From: Pseudoips prasinana
Lineage: Eukaryota > Arthropoda > Insecta > Lepidoptera > Nolidae
Assembly: GCA_951640165.1 (NCBI GenBank)
Contig: OX621240.1
Location: 10,304,713 to 10,368,712, forward strand
Direction of reading: 5' to 3'
DNA length: 64,000 bases
Shown: positions 23,601 to 35,600 of the stretch, piece by piece
Layout: each line of letters begins with the position of its first letter
Position numbering within the stretch: the first letter of the stretch is position 1
Notes under the pieces: model-generated
What the model saw: the letters and a program-made list of their open reading frames with translations, nothing else
Told to the model about the DNA's origin: nothing
Databases searched by the model: none
Program-made: the position numbers and the translations under genes

Positions 23601-26600
23601 GCTAATAGGTCACTCATTCCTTGTGTATAGCTGAAAAGGCAATATTAATATTTACAAAAAAAATCTCTAAAATCTATACATATAATAAAATCGTAGGAAC
23701 ATCAAAACCGTACTTCTTGCTATCACCTACGGGGGAGGAGCTATGATAATTTATAAAATTTAACGCGGGTAAAAACGCGGGGCACAGCTAGTTAGACATA
23801 AAACTTACATTATTTGAAACTTATGAATTAGTGGCAAGTGTCCGCCTAGCCCAATTTCCGGACATAGCTGCCATTCTTAACAACTTCATAGCTTTTTGAT
23901 TTTCATTGACGACGGAATTATGTGTTCTTTGAGGCACGAGTGTTTATCACCAACAACTTCCTGATATGACACCAGGCTAGTATTGAGGTTTTAACTTACT
24001 GACCCAATATCAGAATAGAATCCAGGACATTAATTATAGCTAATTAGGCTGAATATGTGCAAAACACATTTTTCTTTTTGTAACAAACTTTAATTTATAG
24101 AAAAGTTGCTCAAAGATTTGCATGAATTTGATATGTTAAGACATACAAAACATACTAAAGGTCTTCAATTTGCTATGACACAGCAATTGTTAACAAATTG
24201 TAATCTACTTCCGGAGTTAAAAGAAATCTAAACAACTTTTATGTAACTTTTCCGTTTCGAAACAAAAAGAAAGTGAGTTTTGTATAATTTCAGCCGATCC
24301 TATAATCCCCGTGCAAATATAATACCCTTAATTGTCTGCGCTGACCACGCTAGGCCGGTCAAACGACTAACCCAAGGCAACTTACCGATAATATTGCCAT
24401 GAATAAGATAATGGTTGAGCGTTGCGCGATAGTTTTAAATCAGTATGTGTCAATACTCACCCTAAAACCGGATTATAAACAGCATAGTTCAATAAAATAT
24501 TCTTCATTATCTCTACATTATAATTATTTTCACCGGCGAAGAACGGGTTTCCTCTATCCGTTCTAACGACATCCTTTTCTATCACACACTGTACATTTTT
24601 CCAAAACACCGCATACTGTTCCGGAGTCATCTTCTCTAATCTTCTCCTTGTTACTTCTTCATATTCTCTAGTCCTAATCTGTAGAATCATTTCCCTTTCG
24701 TCATACGTTGAGTTATATGGATAGCAATGTAGCAAGAACGGCCAGACTTCTCTCCTAAGTTCTTTGTCCAACCCTCCAAAAAATACACATTTTCTCAAGA
24801 ATAGATCGTCTTCGATAACTCCCTTTCCGTTCATAATTTTCCCGTAAAACAATTCAGGGGTTATTTTCGGGACCTTGCCTTCTTCGGGATGCTGTTCAGA
24901 CTTCTGAACTTCTGGACGGCACACCATGAAATGTCGGTACGGGAGATTTGGCTCTTCAGACCCTGCGGATATAGTACCTACTGGCATTATAAAATCCTTG
25001 ACCCATTTTATTAAAGTTGAGATAATGAGTCAGAAGTTATCATATTTATAAACAATATATTGATTGGACACGATTGGATTTATGAACTCAGATATGATTT
25101 ATGAATGGAAAATATTACAAGTTACAAATATAGAATAAGATAGTAAAAGCTAAAAGCATTATTAGTTCTTCGCCGTGTGTCAGTGCGATATCTGTTTACG
25201 GAATTCGATTACTTATACTTACAATTAAATTTTAATTAATTAGGGTATAAATTAAAACAGTCTTGTGCCAAATACCATACTTTCAAACGTACCCGTTTTG
25301 AATGATAGATTATAGATGTGCATGGTATCTGTTAGTCAGCATCAGTAAATATACCTCAAACCTTTTTTGTGCAAGTTTGATAAAACATTTTTTGGTTATA
25401 ATTGTTAAACAGGGCGATCTGCGCTACTGGATAGCTATTAGCAAAATGTAAACTTAACTAGAGACAGATGTGGATCGTTTGTTAGACAGCGTGATTTAAT
25501 GTGGTGTGGACCTCAAAAAAAATATAGAGAATTTTATACAACACATTTTCCTGGTTACAGGAACTACAAGGTAATGTGTCAATTTGAGCACCTGTGTTAA
25601 CTTAAAGGAAAAATGTTAACTTAATAATTCTACTAATTTACCTGGAGTCAGTTTGATGTTATGCAACAACGAGTGCCATCGATGCAGCACCTGTGCCAAG
25701 TTATCCAACCCCCCGTAATGGAAGTGCAGGATCTTGTACTGAGACTCCCTGGAAGCCACCACTAATTGTCCACACGTGCAGTTGTCATCGTTGAAGAACA
25801 ACCGCAGAGACCTCATTTGACTGAGGTCAACCGAAAACCTGGTAAAGATGAAATATTGGTTCAGTTAGTTGACAATGGAACTTCCTTCAAGCACTAATAG
25901 TAGCTTGGTACATACCATATAGTGAGAAATTAAAACATTATAATCACATATAATCGAGCGTTTTCTATTCGACTATATGCGATATGCCTCGTTGGTCTAG
26001 CGGTAGCGGCCTTCAGCCGTAGATAATGGGGTCCTGGGTTCAAATCCCGGGTCAGGCCATAAATTATTTGGGATTTTTCTCTTTCTGTTAAGAAAATTTC
26101 TCTTTATTAGCCCGAAGTCTGGGAGTTAGCGATATTACTACCCGTGTCTCGGAGAGCACGTTAAGCTGTCGGTCCTGTACCTGACCTCTTTCGAGTCGTG
26201 TCGCTAGTCGTCCTGAGTGATGAAATAGAAAGTGCCCCTGTGTTTACGCAGACACTATTGTGCACTATATGAAGAAGCGATCGCCGTGGCCGAAATCGGC
26301 CGGGACCACATCATCATCATCATTGTGCACTATAATATGTCCCGCGCAGATGGCGAGACTCCATTGAGACTGGCCGCCGTGGCCGAAATTCGGCTAGATG
26401 GTCATTTTTTTAATACTAAGGTCTATAATCTACACTTATAAATAAAATGAATCTACACAACTCAAAACAATTCTTGAAAAATAAGTGTGTTATAGCCATT
26501 TTACTACCAAAACGTAAAATAAGGGGTATTGTGATTTTATTCAGATATTATGTTAATTCAGAAATCAATGCAAAGAACCAACGCTGCGTTGTTGTTGTTT

Positions 26601-29600
26601 TTCAGTTTTGTTATAAAGTTCGGGAAGGAAATTTGGTACCTGTTAGATCTCAACCCTTTTACCATCCCCGCCAACCACCCCAAACGTCCTACGTACAAAA
26701 GTTTACCCCTTTTTCACACTTGTGCTTTGTTGGGCTATAAATAATACAGCGTGGGTGCTTTCTAGAGTATCGTACCCAAAGGGTGCCAACGGAATCTCCT
26801 ACTAAGCCTCCGCTGTCCGTGCGTATGTATGTCAGCGAGTGTCTTATAAACCGTAAAATATAGATGTGTATTTTAATATAAAAGAAATATTATATAAAAG
26901 GTGGTTCCCTTCCAATAACTTTTGTTTTTGATCAATCTTAACATAATGGCTGTATGTTTGGAACCGTAATAAGTCGATATTTAATTTTTTCACACAAAGA
27001 GAGTATTAGTTATCTATACATAATAATAAAATCGTAGGAAAGTCAAAACTGTACATTGAATATTTTTTAATAAGGATACTTGGGGCGTGATCAACTTTCA
27101 ATATCGAAGCCAAAAATAAAGTTTTTAGTATTTTTGTCAGTGTGTCTGTTTGTCTGTATGTATGTCCGGGTCAACTCAAAAAGTACTACATGGATTTACT
27201 TAAAATTTTGCATGAATATTACTAAGAGGTCGGGTCAACATATAGGCTACATATTATCACGCTATCACTTGCGGGGGAGGAGCTAAGATAATTTATAAAA
27301 TTAAACGCGGGTAAAACCGCGGGGCACAGCTAGTAGTATCTATGGTACGGGACCCTATGTGTGCGAATCTCGAGTCACACTTGGTCAGTGTTTGTATTCT
27401 TAATCTAAGTTATTTAGATTAAAATATTTACGTAATTTAAGACGAGTTATAGTAGTCTACTGTGTGATTTAGGTAAAAGATTTTCATTAAGATGGGTGTA
27501 AAAGTATCTGATTAGTGTATTGTTATAACACGCCGCCCGTGCCCAGTGTATCTATTCATACTTTAAGAATTTCGATCCCTGACAAGTGACACATCGATTT
27601 ACACCTATTTGTTATATCCACGTACCTACATAAATGCATTTAGGTCAGCTTATAAACAATTTTGAGGTGGAATTCAAGGTAGATAATAAGTAAGTAAATA
27701 ATTTTCCATCTATATAAAACAAGTGTAAAGCACACTCGTTTTTTAGACCTTAGATAACTTAGATATATACCTACGAAAGGTAACCGGCTATGAGAGAAAG
27801 AGTGACAGAAAATATGTCCTCGCACCCCTACAGTAATATCCGAAACGTAATTCTCTCTTGTCTTAGATCAGTCTGTGTTGCCAGTGATGACTTATGGAAC
27901 AGAGATGTGGTCGCTTACTATGGGCCTCATAAGAAGGCTCAAAGTCACCCAAATATGGCTATGCTCGGAGTATTGCTGCGCATTTCATTTCATTTATTAA
28001 TTCGTTAACGAAATACATTGTGTCCGGAATACAATTCACTTATAACTAGCTATTTTCAATTACCTACATAAATACAATAAACAATTACATAAACAGTCAA
28101 AAATATTGAATAATAAAATAACATGAATAATAATATATTTATTTACGTCGAAACATGGTTTACAGGATGTTTAAAAATAGAATGGACAGCATGCTTCGCC
28201 GTTCGCACGGCATGTAAATATTACATAAACACAATATTATACAGAAACAATAATAAACGCTATGCATACTATAAATTCATTCAGTTTATAAATCAACATT
28301 ATCCAATTTATAAGTCATATATAATTAATAATTTATTGAGTAAATGTCAGAAATTAAGATATTAACAATTAAGTAGTAAGAATAAAATTAATTTTGATTA
28401 TACAATTCATAAACTGGATGTCATACATACTAATACAGAAATATCATTAATTGTTGTCTTAATAACTATAATCATACAATATACATTCCTTTCTACGTAT
28501 ACATTTCTTTCAATTCATATGGGCACTTGTCCAATAGCCATCGTTTAAGTTTCTTTTGAAAAACTCTTAGGGGTAATTCTCTTAGTTTTTAAATCGAATA
28601 GAAATCGTCCAAATCCGCAGGCGAACCAAAGTAGCCGACATAGCCCAAATAATTGCCAAATTTAAGTGGCAGTGGGCGGGGCACATAGCTCGTAGAACCG
28701 AAGGCCGCTGGGGCAGAGAGGTCCTCGAGTGGCGACCACGCAGCGTTGGCAGGCCCCGTACAAGGTGGACCGACGCTGGATGCGGGCAGCGTAAGACCGG
28801 CCATTATGAAGATCCTTGGGGGAGGTCTTTGTCCAGCAGCGGACGTCTTTCGGCTGATATGATGATGATGACGAACTCTCTCTCTTTCTATCTTCACTAA
28901 CGTAACTTAACGCCTTCACCAGCTTACTCCCGAAGCGTGCGTCAAGAAGTTTTCTTTAATAAATAATCCTACCTAGGGATTACTCTTATTTGCAACAGAA
29001 TATATAGGGACAATGTCACACAGATCATCATAGCCCCAAACTAAGCAAAGCTTGTACTATGGGTATCAGGCGACGATATACATATCTACTTATATAGATA
29101 GATAAATACTTAAATACATAGAAAACATCCGAATGATGACTCCGAAACAAATATTCGTGCTCATCACACAAATATTTGCACTTACCGGGATTTGAACCCA
29201 GGACCATCAGCTTCGTAGGCAGGAGCACTACCTACTAGGCTACGGTGACCGTCAAATTTAATTAAATTTCATCTTTCTTATTCAAATGACATTTTACCTA
29301 TTCTGCTGGGAGTAGATGTGTTGTATTGTCCGTTGAAGCAGTAATGTAATGACATGTTAATAATTAATAGTAATCCTTGTATTGAATCTATTTACTAGCC
29401 CACACGTCTTTAAAGATCGGTATTAATATGAAGTGAGAATTCATATGCTGGACGGTTGCTGCATAAGAATTCTCACTTGTATTGATTTTAATCAAATAAA
29501 ATCCTACGGCTTAATATTATAAATGCGTAAGTTGGTGGGTGTGGATGTGTGGATGTTAGTTACACTTTCACGCAAAAACTACGGAACGGATTTTACGAAT

Positions 29601-32600
29601 TTTGTAGTTTTGTACTTACTTACTTATCGTATGGGCAGTGGTTACCCTATTGTCAGACTTGTTCAAGTCGCTCAGTAGGCCTCTGGCTTGGCTTAATGAC
29701 TGTTGCTTAATATGCCTATAAGTGGGACCGACAGCTTATCGTGCTCTTCGAAGCACGAAGACGCAACGAAATTAAACGACTTTGGCGGTCACCCATCTAT
29801 GGACTGACCGCGAGGCTAGTTGCTTATCCTCGCCAATCACTTACGGACCGCTGAGAGCATGGTGCTTGGGCAAGTCGCTATATATTAATAATTTGGGGTG
29901 TCTAAGTTTTCTTAAATTTAATTATTACAAATACAAATCAGTTAATTTGCAAGAATGTAGTTTACAGGGTGTGGTCTTAAATTAAAATGGTCCATTTACA
30001 TTCTACCTGTCTATCATGGTATACAAATTTTTCAACATTTCATATATACATTTTAGCATTTAGAACTTTTATACAAAGAAATAAATAAATTTTAAAGTAT
30101 CGTCGTTCCTCTAAGTGATGGAGTGACCTCATACGTAGAAACGCTTCGACCTTTCGGCTAAATATAGAACAATATCAACTGTTATCCTTCATTTTATTGC
30201 TTATAATATTCAACAGGGAAAGTCCATAAATGAATTTATTAACTTGCCCTGTTGAATAGTCCAGTCCTATTTGTAGGTGTTTCGTTCTAGCATTAGGACA
30301 TATCATAGCGCACTCTCTACCGCTCTCTACTTATAATCCGATGAAACGGGCTACAAAATTACGTTAATTTAATAAGAACTCCTGCGAAAAAACACTACTA
30401 GACAAACGTAGAAAATTAACGTAATATTAGATTGCGACAATCTAATATTACGTTAATTTTCTACGTTTGTAAGCGAAGAGTCGGGCGTTTGGGCGAGGTA
30501 TCTTCAAAACCGAGTGCAACAAGGCAATTTGAGCCAGTTTTATGATCGACTACTCTTTATTCTGCAGCTAAAACTTTAGTACCAAAAACAACCCACGTTT
30601 TAGTCCATCCATGTTAATAAACATAGTTTAAATAATTGACGGTCATCGTAGCCTAGTTGGTAGTGCTCCTGCCTACGAAGCTGGTGGTCCTGGGTTCGAA
30701 TCCCGGTAAGTGCAAATATTTGTGTGATGAGCACGAATATTTGTTTCTGAGTCATGGATGTTTTCTATGTATTTATCTATCTATATAAGTATGTATATCG
30801 TCGCCTGGTACCCATAATACAAGCTTTGCTTAGTTTGGGGCTAGGAAGATGTGTGTGACATTGTCCCTAGATATTATTATTATTAAATAATTGTCCACGG
30901 ATTTTTAAATCAATTTCCAGATATTTCATTGACTCACTATGAAACTTATTCATTCATTCATTAGTAATACTGGTAATTCAGTAGCATGTGCACAGAAATG
31001 TAGTACTAGCTGATATAGGGCCATTTTTCATACATTTAAAATGTATACCACAATTGTTATGTATTTTCCGTATATGTTATGAAAATAAAATGATTTCTTT
31101 CTACGAAATAAAAGCATCTCTGGGATTTCAACAAGAACTTAAATGTTTGTTATTTTAGTATGTATTTTATATTTATATTATTACCAAAAAGTAACCACTA
31201 TTGTGTTATAAAGTGGGCTCATACACATGCGGCGGGATGCCCCTAAATTTTTGAGGCAGTTCCTTAAAAGCCTAAAAGGGGAATTCCATCAAGTGGTGGT
31301 TTACTTTAGATATTAAGGGAGCAGTAGAGAGAGTAAAATATAGTAAGGATATATATTACAATTAAATGTAATAAAGTTGACAATAACTTGATACGAGCTA
31401 GCTAAATATCATTGCTATAATAAAATAAATTTTATAGATTTTTTCATACAATCAATACGATATATATAAATCTAAATATCTATGTTACTAGAAATAATAA
31501 TGTATACAACTATATTACTACAAACATGTTCTGACTATTTACAAGCGCTTTTTTAAAGTCTACGTGAATAAAAACCTTTTATTATTTTATTTATTTATTT
31601 ATAAGTACGATATCATTTTCTAGAAGAAACAACAAAATTACGCTTGTTTGTACATTAATAGGGTATAAAAAAAAAGGAACGAGTAAAAAAACTTGAGAGG
31701 TGTCAATGGACACCCGGATGGAACGAAGTTCCTTTCGATTAATTAGTGAAGGAATTGTAATATTTTTTTTTAAAGATTCAAAGATTCAAATTCATTTATT
31801 CCATAAAAATTTTACATTTATGTGGAATCGTCATATTTTTTTACCCTACCGTGCAGTGCATGACGTGGCAGCTACTGAGAAACACTGCCAGAAAACTCAG
31901 TAGGATTCTTTTTTTAAAATAAAATATACTTAAGATTAATTACAATCATGTGTGTTGACTAAGAACAACTCAATCCCAAGCACTTTTATCACTTAAATAA
32001 TCAGAAATTTTGTAATATGCCCTGCTACACAATTTGGATTTAATAATTCTTTTAAACTTATTCGTAGACAATTCTCTAATATCATTGGGAAGTTTGTTAT
32101 AGAATCTTATACATTGCCCCATAAAAGAGTTAAGTACTTATTTTGTGGAGATGGGTAGTATGCAATATGAGATTATTCTTATATCTAGTATTTACATTAT
32201 GTGTATCGCTCCTTTTACAAAAGGAATCGATATTTTTATGCACATATAGTAAGCTTTCATATATATACTGAGATGGTACAGTTAGAATGTTGACCTCTTT
32301 GAACTTTTCTCTTAGATAAGTTCGGGCCAAGATTATAGATAGCTCTTACAGCTCTTTTTTGCAATACAAATATGGTGTTAATGTCAGCAGAGCTACCCCA
32401 GAGAAGAATTCCATAGGACATTACACTATGAAAATAACTGAAATAAACCATTCTAGCTGTGTCAACATCAGTCAGCCGTCTAATAGTTTTCACTGCATAT
32501 GCTGCAGAACTTAATTTGCCGGTCAGTTTTTCTATTTGTGGGCTCCATTGTAGCTTTGAGTCAATAGTGATACCCAAGAACACAGTTGATTCAACAGGGT

Positions 32601-35600
32601 CCAACCTAGCTCCATTAAGTTAAATTTATAATAGTATTGTTTTTATTATTTAAAAATATAATGTAATATAAACTTAAATAATCAGTAGGCTCAATTTTAG
32701 TAATAAAAAAAAAGCAAAAAGTGTCGTTACAACTTTTCGTCTTAATTTTTTCCGTCTAGCCCCCTTTTGCAACGCGCGATAAGGAATTTCGTTCCAATAA
32801 ATTGATTCGAATAAGATTACAGAAAATGCTGTAGTGTAATACTTAGATACTTGATTTAAGGCTCGAGAATATCGCCTTAAGGAGTCCTATGAGAGGAATA
32901 ATGACATTCTTCAGATAGTTAGTAGGTCCAAGTGGAATGCAGTAATGATACGTGCGTATCTCAATAACTGGGAGACAGGAATTTTATGGCATATCGTAAC
33001 TACCTACAACACGCCAACTTCATCTATCGCTGCTACTGCAAATGCGGGGAGACTTTTAGGTTCTTGAATATAAAAGCGGTCACCGTAGCCTAGTTGGTAG
33101 TGCTCCTGCCTACGAAGCTGGTGGTCCTGGGTTCGAATCCCGGTAAGTGCAAATATTTGTGTGATGAACACGAATATTTGTTTCTGAGTGGATGTTTTCT
33201 ATGTATATAAGTATTTATCTATCTGTATAAAGTATGTATATCGTCGCCTGGTACCCATAGTACAAGCTTTGCTTAGTTTGGGGCTAGGATGATCTGTGTA
33301 ATATTGTCCCTAGATATTATTATTATTATTAAAAAAAAGCAAGCCCACTCAGAACCGAGCTTAACTTGACACTAACGTGAGGAAGTTTTAAAAATCAGTT
33401 CCATCTGCGTGACGTTAATGGATATATTGAATAAAAGTCGCTTTTCCATTCACCGTAATTGTTTAAAAAAGTATAGATTTCGACTGGCCTTTTGGTCTGG
33501 CTAGTGGTTCTGACGAGGACAAATGTTTGTATGATGAACACGATTGTTTGTTCTGTGTCTGAGTGTAATTTATCTGTAATATGTACCTAACTACCTACTT
33601 ATTTAAAATGATACAAGTATGTTATAAGTTATCTGCTTGCTGGTATCAGATGACAGTGCGTTAGTTGAACTTAGTTGTTCCAAGAAATGTATTTATAGAT
33701 AGTTTTGTGCGTAGTTCAAGTACATATATTTTTACATAAACAATGGCTTTAAATTATCTCGATAAAAAAAATTGTGGAGTAGGCTCTAATTATTTTCTTT
33801 TATCTTTGTCGTCACAACATTGTTTTATAAAACAAGTTTTTTTTTCTACTTCATACGTCTCATATATCTACAGTGATATTATAAAGAGGTAAGATTTGAT
33901 TGGTTTTTTGTTTGTTTGTATTGAATAGGCTCCGAAACTACTTGACCGATTTGAAAAATTCTTTCACTGTTGGGAAGCTAAACTATCTCCGGTTAACATA
34001 GGCTATATTAAATTTTCATAAAAGTTAGGGATCCGTACTAAAACTCCAATAATGTAACCCGAGGTGTGAAAAAAATACCAAATACTCGTAAGTTTCTTAC
34101 ATTGCGTGCGCTGCGAAAACTATTGATTATAGAACAAAAAAATGTACTAGGTCTTTGCAGAACATATCATTGTCTACAAATAATATCGCGACGGCATATG
34201 AGTGAACTATTAAAGTTATGTCACAATAAGTCTTTATTTTCCATTTAAAAAAAAATATATAATAGCCACCGCTTTTAAAGAACTTTTATTTATACTTTGG
34301 AATTAATCCTTATCAAAATAAATGACTTCATATTTAAGTCTGCTTCGATACAATTTTATAACTTTTTGAAATGTTTAATTTGGACAGTCTTCTTATAAAA
34401 GATCTATAATTGGTACTATAATCCGAATTGGCAAGTATTACCAAACAGACGTAGTAACCACCTAGTTTGCCATATGGGTGTGCCGATTTGTAGATATATG
34501 CTTCATATACGGACTTGTGGGGCAGTGGTTCAAATACTAAATCGTGTTCATGTTAGTTAAGTCCCCCTTGGTACAGGGATTTAATTCCTTAGTACGAAAA
34601 AAGATCTCTTTTTCACTATGATATACGGCTCAGGAAAATATATATAAGGCGCTACTTTCCCCACGGAAGGATTCGTTTCGCAATAAGTATTTTGTTACGT
34701 CGAGTAACCCTATTAGAACGGTTGATAGGGTTGAGCAACCCACGTCAAGAAAATGTAGGACACGGTATAATGAAGATATAATAAATCCTCTACTCAGTGA
34801 CTCCCGTCCCGAGAGAAATATTATAGCTAAGAGCAAAGTAGTCGTACGGCTAAACGCGTCTGTAAACTTTGGCAAAATGGATAGTTTATCGCCTAACATG
34901 ATGTGAGGACGTGTACATAGACGGATGGAGGATCTTACTCTTAGGTCGCACTGAAGAACTCGTTGAGAATTGAAAATTAATCTTGTAATTCAAATTATAT
35001 AGACTTAGTACTTTAATTAAGCTTTGTAGGCGTCAGTTTGACCTATTCTTCAAATGTGGATAGATCATAGCTAAGAAGAAAGTTAAACTGACAAAGTGCG
35101 TCGAGTTTCTTAGCTTAGCTACCGATTTTCAAAATACCTAAGCTTAGAGAGTTTGGAATAATTTACACTATCGCTCCATGACCTGACAAATGCTCCGTAA
35201 TCTGAGTTAGATATGTGAATCACACAGTACGACATGAACGCAACTCATTCATATATTTTTACATGGGTTTCGTTTTTCATTAGAAAGAAAAACATGCGAC
35301 AATTTGCGTTCAGATCACGCAACGCACTTTGCATACGCTTGCCTTCATTTATATCGGCTTATTAACATTTACTGATACTATGATCTTATCTCAAATATAT
35401 GTTAAGTAAGTAAGGTATATAAGTACATCCAATTTGTATATAGGTATGTCGTTAGGTAACTTAAGGCTTAAACTCCAAACTCATAAATTTAATAGTCCAG
35501 AGGGGAACGAACCAGTATCTTCAAACTATTCGGGGCGAAACTTTGCCGTTATGTTACGAACAATACACATTGGCAGATCAATTTACGAATGCCCTTGCTT

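Noticed and set aside
25986..26058. Possible tRNA gene
   Set aside because: Boxes A and B are present, but the sequence continues into a repeated SINE body shared with 57283-57535, and the cloverleaf is imperfect.
30641..30715. Possible tRNA gene with GGTTCGAATCC
   Set aside because: Four near-identical copies carry the same 180 bp body and ATT tail, which marks a SINE.
31177..31312. Possible MITE with AAAGTAACCACT ends
   Set aside because: The two ends pair only with gaps over about 14 nt and no target duplication is visible.
34630..34899. 89-codon minus ORF with hydrophobic segments
   Set aside because: The opposite strand is open with a more protein-like composition; the hydrophobic residues arise from the complement.
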